A DNA stretch of 64,000 nt from Mytilus trossulus. Taxonomy: Eukaryota > Mollusca > Bivalvia > Mytilida > Mytilidae. Numbering within the stretch: the stretch's first letter is position 1; each line of letters begins with the position of its first letter. Positions 10,167 through 22,800 of this stretch are shown one piece after another. Position numbers and translations under genes: made by a program. The stretch is from contig NC_086383.1 in assembly GCF_036588685.1 (NCBI RefSeq), positions 62,323,448 through 62,387,447 on the forward strand, given 5' to 3'. The notes under the pieces were generated by a model that had not been told where the DNA came from, ran no database searches, and worked only from the letters and a program-made list of their open reading frames with translations.

Positions 10167-13100
10167 CATATTTAAAACAGATACAACGAAATAAAAAAGA
10201 TAAACAATAGGGTAGTGGCTTTGACGCAAAAGAAACTTCAACCAAATAAGTTTTAACGTAATTTTTGTAAGTCCATTTACTGTATTACTATATTTTTTAT
10301 GTAGAGACGAAATATCTTTAATACTAGAAAATCATGAAGATGCATAAAATATATTGTTAACACAAATAATGAATTAACCGAGAGAAAAAATAGTTTGAGG
10401 CATTCAAGGTAATAAAAATTTGAAAAAAAACATATTATTCGATAAGGTTGATAGCATAAATAATTCGTCATTTTTATACAATTGAGTCATATTTGATCAA
10501 CATACTAGTATTAAAGGGGTATTTTTATAGATAACATGGTTATGCTTTTGTTTTTATTTATTTTTTAGGTTTTTAAAGCTTAGAAAGAAGAGGTAGATAT
10601 ACATGCATATCTAGTCTTATTAAAATTTGATTGTGAAATACTGATTTAGTTTTTATTTTTCCAATGATATTGCAAGTGTATTGCTGCTTATGTATGATAC
10701 ATTCCTTGGACGGGATTCGCAATTAAGAAAACAGACACACCTTAAGCCTTAAATCTTCACACAGAAAACTGATTATTGAGCAACAGGAACCTCGCCTAAA
10801 ATTGAACTGAACTCAAGTACTCCGAAATATTTTCAATTATAGCTACATTACTGCCATTATGTGGAGTTGTGGCACCAACATAAGGTATATACAATAGGTC
10901 ATCTGTGATTTAAAAAAACCGTTCAAACAAAACATGATTGTCAATGTAATGATAACAATCGAATGACTTGAATATTATCATTTAGAAGCCAGTTCTCAAT
11001 GAATCATGTATGCACAGAACCCCTTTATCACAGAAATCCTGAAAGAAAGCATGGAATACTATTTTATCTGGAAAACATGTTCTCTAATGTGTATTTATTA
11101 TTATTCGTTGAATACCAATTTCGTGGATTTCATTGATAAAGGTGAACCTCGAAAGCAATTGCACAACGCAAACATTTTGGCTAATCTAATATCCACGATA
11201 ATACTTTTTTTTTATAAATCCACGGAAATTGGTATTTACTAAAATAGATTAATCCACATTATATACAGGTACTGCTCCTATGTTGATATTTACAATAGAA
11301 AAATTATTAATGTTTTGGAAATCTCTTGTTCGTATAGTTTTGAATTGTCCCTCCCCGTCCATTGCTTCATATTATACATATAATGCACGTGTCTATATCT
11401 TTGGCATTATTGTACATCATCTTAAATGGGATGGAAGTGAACAGTTGGGATTAAGATAACTTGCTCGCCATTTTACAGGCCTTTATGAATATGATAATGG
11501 TCGTTATATTTAATTTCATGTAAAAAGAGGACGTTGGTCAATTTGTTGCACTTTTTTTTCTGGATTGGTGATCAACATATGCTCGCATACATTTTATATT
11601 TTTCTAAAAGTTGTCAGCACATACTATTGACCTTTATTTCTTGCAAGTTTTATTTTTTGAACATTTCTTTTAAAAAGTATTATACAACAATAGGCTCTCA
11701 AGAGCCTGAATTGGTCACCTGTAACTTTTTTGTTGAAATCTTTCATCAATGAAATTGAAAATAGAGGGTTTGGCGCCAAAAAATTCTTTCGACATTTAGG
11801 TCCTGCATTTCTTCTCTAATAGGCGTGATGGAGCATATTGACTTTATATACTTTGTTCTCTATGAATAAGCGTTCAAATGAGGTATAAGGTATGTCTGTA
11901 ATAAAGGTCTGAAGGGTTGCGGCAGTCCGTTCCATTATTCAAAATATCCATGTCCTAATTCAAAATTGGCTGTTTCTTCATTTTCACGAATATTATGGCA
12001 TTTATGTCCTCCATAACCCCTCTAATTGTCAAATAATCAATAAGTTTTATTCATAAACAGGGGGTGAAGAATAGCAAAGCTCTAGTGAAAATAAAGAAAG
12101 ACAACGTAGAGTATTTTAAATTTTTTGTATATGTTTTGGTATTCAGGTCGTCCATACAGTGAACCAAGGAATTTCTATCAAAAATCATTTATCCTCCGAA
12201 ACTAAACGAATTTGTAAATAAAGTTAAAATTTCAAACAATGATTTGATTTTTTTTTTGTTATATCATTTTGAAAAATTGTTAGATAACACCAAAATGACG
12301 AATTTTGAAATACGGAGTAAATTTATTCAGTCAAACAATATTTGTTATTTCATTATTTACTTTCCAACTTGAACATGTTGAATACTGAAATTCAATATGT
12401 TTTATTATTCATTATTCATCACTTGACGTTGAATAGTGAATAATGAACTATTTCATTATGCATTGTAGAATTTTTAATAGTGAAAAATGAATAAAGGACG
12501 TACTTGAGTGTGATCTGTTATCATGTATGTTTCTTTATTCACGACAGCACATGCTTCCCGTGACGATTTCATAACAATGAATTGGAAACGCTTGGCATAA
12601 ATAGTAATTTCATGGTTGTAGCATAAAAAATATAATCGAAATAATAGCGTGCTTGTTGTAATTTTATCATACATTTACATTTCATACAAAATTTGATTCG
12701 AGTAACGCTTTCACACCACAATTAACCTATAAAAAGAAGCATCAAATTCTTAAGTATAAAGGTCTTTATGAAATAACGTCACTGATCAGTATCAATGTTT
12801 GGTTTATATAAAAAGAAGAAGAAGATGTGGTATTACTGTCAGGGAAACAACACTCGCGATTGCCCAAATGACACATTAAAGAAATAATTGATACAAGCTA
12901 TAATGCTATACTTTATTGTAGTTTTAACATGGGTAGGCATTATATTCGTGATTATTTTTGACCGAGCGATAGTGAGGGCTAAAATTACATGTGCATTATT
13001 TACGAGTCTAGAAGTGTTTTAAGGTAATGAAATATATTAAATGCATGCAAATTTGATAAAATTCATTATTATGCAATAGTCAATATACGCATGTGCAAAC

Positions 13101-13494
13101 AAATTTTATTGGATTTAGAGCATGGGTTTATTCATAAAGCAGAAGAAGGAAGCACGCCATATTAGAATAACCACTATAGGTCACCGTACAGCCTTTAACA
13201 ATTGTTAAAACTGTTACCACATAGTCAGCTATAAAAAATGAAACTATATAAACGACCTGATTTATGTATACAAATTATTTATTTTAGATATTGTATTTTA
13301 AGCTAAAGTACCAATTGTTATTTTTTGTTCTTTATTTGACGGTGCTGATATTTAGAGTGTTATTATGAATATAATATGTGTTTTCAGCCGTGTATCACCT
13401 CCACATACGGATCTGTCGTAGAGTTGTCACCTGTTTAGACGTACTTACCAAATAATCATTTCTGTAAATGTATCTTACGATTCTTTACGACAGA
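10167..13494. other. Gene-free stretch with repeat relics
   Basis: 11099-11258 is a decayed mariner-type MITE (see 17150-17357), seen in CGTTGAATACCAATTTCGTGG and its inverted partner. About 12395-12450 has short inverted TTCATTATTCA blocks. 12809-12880 and 13135-13255 are R2 fragments. No supported coding region. Confidence 0.5.
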
Positions 13495-13499
13495 TAAAT

Positions 13500-13690
13500 T
13501 CCGGAGCACCTGAGATCACCCCCAGTTTTTGGTGGGGTTCATGTTGCTTAGCCTTTAGTTGTCTATGTTGTGTCTTTTCTACTATTATTTGTTTATTGGT
13601 CTTTTATTAGTTTCAGCCATGGCGTTGTCAGTTTTATTTTCGATACACGAGTTTGATTGTCCCTCTGATATCTTTCGCTCCTCTTTTAGC
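13500..13690 (+). repeat. R5 repeat fragment
   Basis: Matches the core of R5 (full copy at 22290-22800): GGAGCACCTGAGATCACCCC, GTTTTTGGTGGGGTTC and AGCCATGGCGTTGTCAGTTT. No functional open frame here. A further R5 piece lies at about 15080-15150. Confidence 0.7.
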
Positions 13691-14689
13691 TAATGTGTAA
13701 TTAATTCCATCTTCATGTCTAAGATATCATGTACTTTGTTACAACTCTAGATTTTACTGATGAAAAAATGTAACACCGTAAGCTGATTTTTAGTTCAGTC
13801 TTGGTGCCAAGTGCTCTTGAGCGTTGGACACAGTGCGGCGTTGGCGATGAAAGAACACAGTTTGCAGATTTAACATTGTTGTGCTGATATTTAGAATAAT
13901 TATAGTTCGAATACGACACGTATATGTGGTAATGTGTAGTCCATTTATCAGTCCGTCCGTATGTTAACATGTGTTAATAATCAAATCATTCACAAAACAT
14001 TAGAGTTTGCGAATGAGAACTCAATGCTTGAAATCAATTTTGAAACTTGTTATTTGTCGCTCCTGAGTTAAAAAAACCTTTTGATTGTAAAAAAACTTAA
14101 AATTTAAGAGTTGCTGGGTGTACCTTGCGGTCCTGTTGCTGTTACAATTTTTTGTGTTCTTGTTGTGCATGTTCTTATATCCATATATTTTTTCTTTCGT
14201 TTATACCCAATCTTTTACGGATGTAAGAATTTTACCATTAATTTCAGTAAAGACATTTTTATGAATCATTAAACCATAGCTTGATGTGTAGTGCATCATT
14301 ATATATTTATTTAGGGTTTCTATCAAATATTGAAAATCAATAGGTTACCTTAGCTGTATTTGGCAAAACTTTTAGGAATTGTTGGTCCTCAATGCTCTAC
14401 AACTTCCTTCTTTATTTAGCTTTTTGTAAGTCCATTTAATGTGTTACTACAATTTTTATACAGAGAAGAAATATCTTTAAAATAGAAAATCATAAAGATG
14501 CATGAAATATATTGTTTACACAAATAATGAATTAACCGAGAGAAAAAAGAGTTTGAGGTATTTAAGGCAATAAAAATTAGAAAAAATATTATTCGACAAT
14601 TTGATAGCATACATAACTCGTTATTGTTATACACTTGAGTCGTATTTGATCAATATGTTGAAGCGGTATTATTATAGATAACATAGTTA
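13691..14689. other. Repeat relics, no gene
   Basis: 14335-14425 is a truncated plus-strand R1 piece. About 14420-14680 is a diverged copy of 10265-10530 (shared blocks around TAATGAATTAACCGAGAGAA), a local duplication of unknown type. Confidence 0.5.
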
Positions 14690-14815
14690 TCAATGCTCTT
14701 CAACTTCGTTCTTAATTTGGCTTTTTTTTAAATTATTCGAGCGGCACTGATGGATCTTTTGAAGACGTATCTGATTCAAATATAAAATTCCAATCCTGGT
14801 ATCTAATCTGATGAT
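14690..14815 (+). repeat. Degenerate R1 copy
   Basis: TCAATGCTCTTCAACTTCGT, then a mutated core (CTGATGGATC where CTGATGAGTC is expected), then TCCTGGTATCTA. Confidence 0.6.
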
Positions 14816-15284
14816 TGTATTTACTTATAGTGAATATTTTTGTATTAAATGCAATGAAACGTTGTGTGACATTTTACTGCATAAGTTGATAACAATGGTT
14901 ACTTCTTCTAAACAAGGGTTAAAATTTATTAAAAAGTGTTAATTTAACATTTTATAGTGATAGAGGGGATTACCGTATTGGTATTATCACTGAATAAAAC
15001 ACCTAAACAGTTGTTGTTTGTGCGAGTTTAAATACACTATATTTAAAAAATTATTGTTTAATCTTTGTCTATTTAGGTTCAGTTTGTTACCCGGATTTCC
15101 TTTTTTCTCAATAGATTTATGAATTTCGAACAGCGGTATACTACTATTGCCTTTATTTAGTTACTTTTGTTATTTTATTTTAAACCTAAATTTAGACACA
15201 GTATGTCAATATACATGTAAATATATAAAGTGGCTTAAAAATCAACCTAACGATGTTAGAATAGATTTGATTCGTAACTTCCTA

Positions 15285-15435
15285 TATATATATATACAAC
15301 TCGTCTAAACATCAACCCAACAATGTTAGATCTGTAAATTTGCTTTCGCAAATTTTTGGTTCTTCCCTCGCCGGGATTTGAACCCATGCTTCTGTGATAT
15401 CGTGACACCAAATCGCCTGCACTGCAGCCGTCCCG
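15285..15435 (-). repeat. tRNA-derived SINE, minus strand
   Basis: On the minus strand a tRNA-like head (about 15360-15435) contains GGTTCAAATCCCGGC, a good pol III B box and T-arm, and an upstream TGCAGTGCAGGCG resembling a decayed A box. It is followed by a short body (CAAAAATTTGCGAAAGCAAA, TTGTTGGGTTGATGTTTAGA) and a TA-rich tail near 15285. The cloverleaf is not intact, so I call a SINE, not a functional tRNA. A second piece of the body lies at about 15238-15265. Confidence 0.7.
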
Positions 15436-15534
15436 GATAGATGTGTTTAGTCTAACTAAATCCTTTTCAATGCTTGAAAAAAACTTTTAAAAGATTGTGA
15501 AATTTCACATAAATATACGTTGTAAATTAAATTC

Positions 15535-15640
15535 ATCATAGATAGCTGGATAGAAATTTTGTATTTGTGCTAGACGCGCGTTTCGTCTACAAAAGACTCA
15601 CCAGTGACGCTCGAATCAAAAATATTTAACAGGGCCAAAA
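15535..15640 (-). repeat. R1 copy, core mutated
   Basis: On the minus strand the core reads CTGGTGA in place of CTGATGA, which would abolish hammerhead activity. GAAA and ACGCGCGTC remain. Confidence 0.75.
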
Positions 15641-15819
15641 TAAAGTGCGAAAAAGTAAAATACAGAACGTTAAAGGCAGATTGTTATAGTTGGTGATTGT
15701 TGATGATTAAGCTTAAATGAACTGATAAAGTAAATAAAAATCCAAAACGATTAAAACGCGGAACCTGCAAAGGAATCTACATTATATTTTCATCACCGAA
15801 TAACTAATTAAGGAATTGT

Positions 15820-15985
15820 AAAAAGTGAAAACACAAAAATACTGAACTCCGAGGAAAATTCAAAAAGGAAAGTCCAAAATCTAAAGTCCAAACACATCAA
15901 ACGAATGGATAACCACTGTCATATTCATGACTTGGTACAGGCATTTTCTAATGTAGAAAATGGTGGATTGAAGGGCAGTGAATAA
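15820..15985 (+). repeat. R3 repeat copy
   Basis: Contains ATACTGAACTCCGAGGAAAA and GTAGAAAATGGTGGATTGAA. Confidence 0.6.
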
Positions 15986-16589
15986 CAAAAAGTTAAAAAA
16001 GACCAAATATATTAGACAGTTTAAGAGCTCTGAGGTCCAAAATTTAGCTAAAAAAAACATGTTCATACCACATCTTCCTATATATATATAAAGTAATACT
16101 CCTCGGTACCAAACCATTAAAACTCAGAAAATATCAATTTTGTTAAAAGTTAATCTTGATTAATGACCATATCAATGAAATATCATTTCAACTTTGGACT
16201 ATTTGCCTGGTGTTATTCTCGTGAAGGAAATCTCCCTTTATAAGTTCTACATAACTTTTGGATTATTTTAATCTCGGTCTATTTCTGAAATCAATTCTAA
16301 CATACTTTTGATTTTTTAACCCTGTATGCTTACATAGCCCATGTGAATTTTTTTAAATTGTTTGTATATACATTGAACGACAAATATATGTGTCGTATAA
16401 AATTGTATGACGCCAGACACATGAATCAATGAATGTGTTTGTAGATAGATGTTTTTGTGATCTGTTAAATTTTTCCCTTATTGTTACACGATGTTAATTG
16501 CTGTACCCATATTTTGACTATTTTTTTAAAAATAATGTCTGTTTAGTTCACGCATCATTGTAAATATAACAGAATTTGATGAGACTGTT

Positions 16590-16800
16590 ATCAAAGTGAG
16601 AGGTTTATAGCGTTAGAAACCAGGTTTAATCCACCATTTTCTACATTTGAAAATGCCTGTACCAAGTCAGGAATATGACAGTTCTTGTCAATCTGTTTTT
16701 GATGTGTTTTTTCATTTGATTTTGCCATGCGATTATGGACTTTCCGAATAGAATTTCCTCCGAGTTCAGTATTTTTGTTATTTTACTTCTTATGTCATTG
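16590..16800 (-). repeat. R3 repeat copy, minus strand
   Basis: TTTAATCCACCATTTTCTAC through GAGTTCAGTATTTTTGTTAT is R3 read in reverse; longest R3 copy here. Confidence 0.65.
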
Positions 16801-17149
16801 CTAGTTAAATGATACCTCGATAAACATACCTTTTAAACAAAACAAAACAAAACAGAAAACACATAGATAACTGAAAATAATTAAAAATTATTATTTTTGA
16901 ATCTTGTAATTTACCCTTTCATAATTCTATGTCTCTTATTAGAGGCACAATAAGTCAAAGCAACATCCAATTTTTCTATCCTAAAACATGTAAAAGATGT
17001 TCACTCGACGTATTCAACGTTGAAACACCGTTACATTTCAACATTGTGTTTCAACGTTACATTTCCAACGTTGAGTATAATAATTGAAAAATGATTTTTG
17101 GTAGTTATTTTCCTTTTTGCTTATATATTTCTCTTACAAAAGGACTATA

Positions 17150-17357
17150 CTGTGGATTCATTAATATTCGTTGGATACCAATTTTCGTGGATTTCGTGGG
17201 TACTGGAGAACCACGAATTTCTAATGTTCAATGAATTACGAATTTTACAAGAAATGAGTGTGGACTTTGTCAAAACCACGATATTATATATCCACGAAAA
17301 GGTAAATTTTCCTCAAACCACGAAAATTGGTACCCACGAAAATAAATGAATCCACAG
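17150..17357. mobile_element. Mariner-type MITE with TA target duplication
   Basis: Ends CTGTGGATTCATT and AATGAATCCACAG are inverted, flanked by TA on both sides (17148-17149, 17358-17359). Inverted similarity extends about 45 bp (ACCAATTTTCGTGG with CCACGAAAATTGGT). 208 bp, no coding. Sister copies: 34100-34306 and 50866-51068, plus a decayed one at 11099-11258. TA duplication and size fit a Tc1/mariner-derived MITE. Confidence 0.8.
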
Positions 17358-17639
17358 TAAGTCAAAGGCTTATCAACGATTATAGCATGACACATGTTAA
17401 AAATGTTTTTTTCTTATAAATATTCAGATCCCAAATTTGATTCTTTTCAAAAACCCATACATTATAAACGTCTGGTACCTTTAAAACGTTTAAACCAGCT
17501 GCAATTGTTTGCATCTATCCTAAGTCAGGAATCTGAATTTCAGTAGTTTTTGTTTGTTGATATGATTCATAAGTGTTTTTCGTTTCTCATTTTTATATAG
17601 ATTAGACCGTTGCTTTCTCCGTTTAAATGGTTTTACGCT

Positions 17640-17790
17640 AGTAATTGTAGGGCCCTTTTTAGCTTGCTGTTCGCTGTAAGCCAAGGCTTCGTGTTAAAGA
17701 CCGTACTTTGACCTATGCCGGTTTCCTTTTACAAGTTGTAACTTAGATGGAGTGGTGTCTCAATGTCACTCATACCACATCTACTTAAAT
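17640..17790 (-). repeat. R2 repeat copy, minus strand
   Basis: Shows TAGCTTGCTGTTCGC, CCAAGGCTTCGTGTT and TCATACCACATCT, the R2 variant also seen at 57320-57500. Confidence 0.6.
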
Positions 17791-18759
17791 TTTGAAAAAA
17801 AAATAATTTGATTGATTGTGTTGTGAAACTAAATATAAAAAAAAAATTGAGTGTAAAAATATTTCTCACTCAGACAGCTCCCCCCTTTTTAAAAAAAAAG
17901 TTTAATGATTGCTTCCTAATTTGCTTCAGTGATCATATTATATTGGTAACAGATAATCAAAATATATATTCGTGTTGCTTGATAAATGAAACAAGCGATA
18001 GCATTTCAAAAAGTGCTATATTCGACTCTTAGCTGATGAAAATGGAAAGTGCTCTCGCTTTATAGATTAATTCATTTACTAGAATAGCCACGTGCATCAA
18101 TCAACAAATTTTACCACACACGTGAGGTCACACGTTATGAAGTAGTGTCGTTTAATGTTGTCGTTTACTCCAGAAGATTCGTCTTTTTATAGATAAAAGT
18201 TACCTGTGTTAAATCTAATTGCTAATATAGAGACGACAAATCCGATACTCTACGGGATTGAAGGACATTTACTAGGTTTGGGTTGTCCTAACCAATCAAT
18301 AAATTTTGATTATTCACGTCTCGTAATATATACCAATCAGGTAGCAAGAAAAATTCACGCCCTAAGTGTCCATCGTTCAATTCTTAATATCGACTCCTAG
18401 GAGTCGATAATAACATAGTGTAATACTACAAGAGATAAATGGTTTATATACACACGGTATATTTTTGTTTACTTTTTGAAATTATTTTAAACTATCATGA
18501 AAACTGCTATAATAAAACAATTGCTTTTAAGGTGCATTTAAATAATCGAAAAAAAGTATTATATCCTTAATATATATAACATCAGCAATAACAAACAAAA
18601 CAAACACACACACACACAGAGAAAAGTAGCATTGCATGTCAGATCGACTCAAAATAAAAAAAACATTAATATTTTGATATTTAGAATTAGCATGGTACTT
18701 TTCACAATTTTCTCTGCAATCGGCATGTTTCATCTAGTCAATCCCCACAAAAAGTTATA
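17791..18759. other. No gene; one perfect 22-bp palindrome
   Basis: 18388-18409 (TATCGACTCCT and its exact inverse) is a perfect palindrome. The open frames at 17808, 18206 and 18527 (minus) have no recognisable content. Confidence 0.5.
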
Positions 18760-19300
18760 AAATAAAAAATATAGAACTCGAAGAAAAACTCAAAAAGGAA
18801 AATGCTTTATCAAATGAAAAAAACCTAACCTTATACACAACAAACGAATAGAAAACAACTCATATTCCTGATTTGGTACAGGTGTTTTCTAGTGTATACA
18901 TTGTTAATTGAAGCTTTTTTTATAAGATAGATCTAACTTGTATTACAGACGAATATATTGACAACAATGTGTGAATATTGCCAATATTATGTGAGCAAAT
19001 CCAATTAACATAATAATTTCTTCATCGCGGCCTCGGTATGTATCTATTGTGCACATAGTACAGGGCTACAATTCAACAACATATGAGATTTTAGTATACT
19101 AGTATATAAAGGGATTGAAAAAAATTGTAAACAAAAATACCGGAGTGCAAGGTAAAGGGGACTTCCACGAAAACTGACAAAGTCATACGTTAGATACCAC
19201 CGTCAAGCAAAACAAAAGAAAAACAACTGTCACATTTATGACTTGGTACAAGCAATTGTCCGAGGAAAATTATTGGTAATCTGAGAGGCAATACCTATCA
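18760..19300 (+). repeat. R3 fragments upstream of the TLR gene
   Basis: 18760-18920 and 19125-19290 carry decayed R3 blocks (CAAAAAGGAAAATGC; CTTGGTACAAGCAATT). No TATA box or initiator for the TLR can be assigned with confidence. Confidence 0.45.
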
Positions 19301-19449
19301 ACATGATCAAGCTAAAATTGAATAATCAACTAAACACAATTAAACATCCTGTATCTAAGTGAGGTTTTTAAATCTATTGATGTTAAAATTCACTTGATTG
19401 AGATTTGTGTACATCGACGATTTCGTTTTATTATGAAAACGGATTGACA

Positions 19450-21990
19450 ATGATAGACTGCAAAATTAATGCTATGGTTCTGCTTACAATCAGTATTGCG
19501 TTTATCTGTGATGCTAAAACTTCAAGATGCCATTACAATTTGAACAGAGTAAAACAACTAGTTGCTCATTGTGAAAACCAAGGATTTACGTTGGTTCCTA
19601 GGAATCTTAACAACACTATCCAAGAATTGGATCTTTCAAACAATATGATTAAAACATTGGAAAATGGGACGTTCGAAAACTATTCGATATTGGAAGTTTT
19701 AATTTTGAATCATAATAGAATATCGGAAGTACATATACATGCTTTTGTTGGCTTACCTTATCTGAAAGTTCTGAAGATACGTGATAATTTTATAAATATT
19801 ACAAAGCTTTCTACAAGAGTTTTCAGTCCTCTTGTCAATTTGACGACTCTTGACATAGGTCGAAACGCAGAACAGTCACCTGTAAACAAATCTTTCGTCT
19901 ATCCCGATAAAACATTTGCAGCCTTGAAGAGATTACAATTTCTGTCATTGGACTTATTTATGTTCCCGGAGTTTGGGGATGGATTCCGCTCACTGCAATT
20001 CATAACCGTTTTAAATTTTGACCGGTGTTATTTGAAAAACATGGATAGATTTACATTATCAAATTCAACATTTAGAAATTTTTCACCAAAGTTAAAAGAA
20101 CTATACATTAGACGCTGCGTTAACTTTTTTAGACTAGACAAAGGCATTTTGCAGTATTTTCCCGAATTAAAAGTTTTGGACTTATCTAATTCAAATATTC
20201 ATTTGTTCCAGGCACTAAATATACTTCACCCCTTTCAAAACAAAAAAATGTCTGTTATCAACTTTCACCATATAAGCGATAAGAGTCTCAACGATGACGA
20301 GTTTCCGTATTCTGTGGTCGTGACGAAAAAACTAATGAAATATCTTCGGACGATCTGCGTAGAAGCTTTAGATTTGTCAAAAACGGGTATTGTAGACGAT
20401 CAACTGAACTCGTTGTTTTCATTCCAATTCCCAGAATGCTTCAAAACCTTCATAATATCATCCAATAGACTACCATCTACAAACATAGAACATTACATGG
20501 AAACCGTCATTTTCTTAACAAGGGCGACAAATATGACAACATATGACATGTCATACCTTGAAAGCCAATTTTTGAATCCGGTTTATCTTGATGTATATCA
20601 TCCGGAAAAATTCATACCGAAACAAGAAGAGCAGCAAAGATTTCAGATGCCATTTCATATAAGTTTTAAAATACCGCCATCACTTGAATTTGTTCGCTTT
20701 ACCCATATGTCAGTCGTTTCTGCTACTGTATCAATTACATGTGCAAATTCATCTATGAAATATTTTGATATTTCATATAGTATTTTTGAACAATATCCAA
20801 TTGTACAACAGAAATGCGGAAAACATCTTAGATATTTAGATGTCTCTGGAATATCTTCAACAATGATATTTCAAACAATACCTCTGCCAAGACTGACAAC
20901 ATTAAAAATGACGCATGCCAGCATAGACAGGAGTATTCTTGAAGGCAAGCAATGGATGTTACAACAAGCTCCCGCACTAAAAAATGTAGATATATCTTTC
21001 AATAATCTTTGGACATTGCAAGACACGGAATTATTAAACACTTCAGGAATAACACATCTGAATATGTCGAATAATCTTTTCCGGTCAGTTCCTACATGTG
21101 TCTCTAAACTACGACACCTAGAATCGTTAGACCTTTCCAATAATTTGATAACTTCTGTTGATAAAACTATTCGAAAATGGTTAGATGAAATTATTGAGTC
21201 GACTCAAAATTTTAGCCTCGATTTGAATAATAATGCTTTGGTTTGTTCGTGCACTACACTTGACTTTCTGTTATGGTTAACAAAGACACCGGTGTCATTT
21301 GTAAATGGAAACACTTATACGTGTACAATGTCAAATAATTCACAAGTCAATCTAATGGAAGTCACCCAGGATATCAAGAGATACTTTGCTGACTGCAATG
21401 CCACCGTGTGGCTGAGAATTGGAATAGTATTAATTTCGTGTATTGTGAGTGTATCGATACCACTTTCAATTGTGTATTATTACAGATGGAAAATAATCCT
21501 GTTTATGTTTAGAAAATTCAGACGAGCAGTCGAGAGAGGGTTGCATGTAAATTATGAATATGATGTGTATGTTTCCTATGAAGAAAGAAGCATAACTTGG
21601 ATAAAGAATAATCTCCTTCCGAAGACTGAACAAGAATGGGGACTGAAAATATGCTTACATGACCGCGACCTTCTTCCTGGACAACCTACTTCAGAATCTA
21701 AGGCTCTTTCAATTCATCAAAGTAGACATGCTATTTTTATCATTACTGAAAATTTCAACGAATGCGAGTGGGGGAAATTTGAAATCGAAAGGGCAAAGTA
21801 TGAGAAATACACGAAAAACTTGATGAAAATCATTGTTATTTTACAAAACGTTAACGTCATTGATATCCCTGAACAACTTGTCGACATTTCAAATGATGTT
21901 AATTTTATCGAATGGCATCTAGACGAAACTGGAATTTGTGAAAATCAGACTGAATGGTTTAGACTTAAGACATTGCTTTTTCTAAATTAG
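19450..21990 (+). CDS. Toll-like receptor, intact, single coding exon
   Basis: Type I membrane pattern receptor of 846 residues. The first ATG in frame is at 19450; the frame is open back to a TTG at 19405, not a plausible start. Residues 1-22 form a signal peptide (hydrophobic MVLLTISIAFIC). Then come an LRRNT-like segment with Cys27, about 15 leucine-rich repeats (for example ELDLSNNMIKTL, LKVLDLSNSNIHL, LESLDLSNNLITSV) and a single C-terminal cysteine cap (CSC, then two more Cys), typical of the single-cysteine-cluster class. TM helix about 652-675. The TIR domain (about 702-843) has box 1 YDVYVSYEE and box 2 HDRDLLPGQ; the box 3 FW is reversed as EWF. By family it would sense microbial or damage ligands and signal through a TIR adaptor such as MyD88; the ligand is unknown. 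A nearly identical broken copy follows at 24779. AATAAA at 22111. Confidence 0.92.
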   Translation: MIDCKINAMVLLTISIAFICDAKTSRCHYNLNRVKQLVAHCENQGFTLVPRNLNNTIQELDLSNNMIKTLENGTFENYSILEVLILNHNRISEVHIHAFVGLPYLKVLKIRDNFINITKLSTRVFSPLVNLTTLDIGRNAEQSPVNKSFVYPDKTFAALKRLQFLSLDLFMFPEFGDGFRSLQFITVLNFDRCYLKNMDRFTLSNSTFRNFSPKLKELYIRRCVNFFRLDKGILQYFPELKVLDLSNSNIHLFQALNILHPFQNKKMSVINFHHISDKSLNDDEFPYSVVVTKKLMKYLRTICVEALDLSKTGIVDDQLNSLFSFQFPECFKTFIISSNRLPSTNIEHYMETVIFLTRATNMTTYDMSYLESQFLNPVYLDVYHPEKFIPKQEEQQRFQMPFHISFKIPPSLEFVRFTHMSVVSATVSITCANSSMKYFDISYSIFEQYPIVQQKCGKHLRYLDVSGISSTMIFQTIPLPRLTTLKMTHASIDRSILEGKQWMLQQAPALKNVDISFNNLWTLQDTELLNTSGITHLNMSNNLFRSVPTCVSKLRHLESLDLSNNLITSVDKTIRKWLDEIIESTQNFSLDLNNNALVCSCTTLDFLLWLTKTPVSFVNGNTYTCTMSNNSQVNLMEVTQDIKRYFADCNATVWLRIGIVLISCIVSVSIPLSIVYYYRWKIILFMFRKFRRAVERGLHVNYEYDVYVSYEERSITWIKNNLLPKTEQEWGLKICLHDRDLLPGQPTSESKALSIHQSRHAIFIITENFNECEWGKFEIERAKYEKYTKNLMKIIVILQNVNVIDIPEQLVDISNDVNFIEWHLDETGICENQTEWFRLKTLLFLN

Positions 21991-22110
21991 AAAAAAAAGA
22001 AAATTTAGAAAAAATAGTAAGAACTACCCCTGATAATTTCGAAAATGGTTTAATTCATGTAACAATCCTCTATATACAGCTTTGTATCTTCTCTTTATCT
22101 AATCATTTAA

Positions 22111-22116
22111 AATAAA
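22111..22116 (+). terminator. Polyadenylation signal of the TLR gene
   Basis: AATAAA 121 bases after the stop codon; retained in the duplicate at 27333-27338. Confidence 0.6.
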
Positions 22117-22289
22117 ATATTTGCACAACCATCTGTTTTCATTTGGTTATCGCGTACATGACCGCCTGTTTTATTGAATTTGTATATGTGTTGCAACACG
22201 TGATCTATGAATTTTTAACATTGCCATAAAGACGAGATGTTTGATTTGTGATTCTCAACTCACCATTGTTTCTTAAAATGTCCTGTACC

Positions 22290-22800
22290 AAGACGGGAAT
22301 ATGGCAGTTGTTATCAAATAGTCCGTTTCTATGTGTGTTGGCGTTTGCGTTTGAAGCAGCTCAGTGTTTCTGATGTTCCGTTGTTTTCCCCGTATAGTAG
22401 ATAAGTTTCCCTCGGCTTTGGTTTGTGGCCCCGTTTTGTTTTCCAATAATCGATTTAAGACTATTGAACATCGGTATACTGCTGTTGTGTTTATTTGACT
22501 CATTTTTCAGACTTAGACACCACCATGATTTAATCACATAAGAACACGACGGGTGCCGCATGTGGAGCAGGATCTGCTTACCCTTCCGGAGCACCTGAGA
22601 TCACCCCTAGTTTTTGGTGGGGTTCGTGTTGTTTATTCTTTAGTTTTCTATGTTGTGTCATGTGTACTATTGTTTTTCTGTTTGTCTTTTTCATTTTTAG
22701 CCATGGCGTTGTCAGTTTGTTTTAGATTTACGAGTTTGACTGTCCCTTTGGTATCTTTCGTCCCTCTTTTAAGTAATGGTAAGACCATTAGCGTGTAGTC
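22290..22800 (+). repeat. R5 dispersed repeat, longest copy
   Basis: Contains the blocks GGAGCACCTGAGATCACCCC, AGCCATGGCGTTGTCAGTTT and TTGACTGTCCCTTTGGTATC. Duplicated with the TLR at 27514-28024. Other pieces: 13500-13690, about 15080-15150, and 46050-46350 (interrupted by R2). An 81-codon open frame (22553-22798) is part of the repeat. I suspect a 3' tail of a retroelement but see no reverse transcriptase. Confidence 0.65.

Noticed and set aside
15360-15435. Functional tRNA gene on the minus strand
   Set aside because: B box is good but the D-arm and acceptor stem do not pair cleanly, and a SINE body follows.
19405-19449. TTG at 19405 as the TLR start
   Set aside because: TTG is not a credible start in an animal gene; ATG at 19450 gives a proper signal peptide.
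22553-22798. 81-codon hydrophobic frame, also at 27777-28022
   Set aside because: Part of the R5 repeat; fragments elsewhere do not keep the frame.
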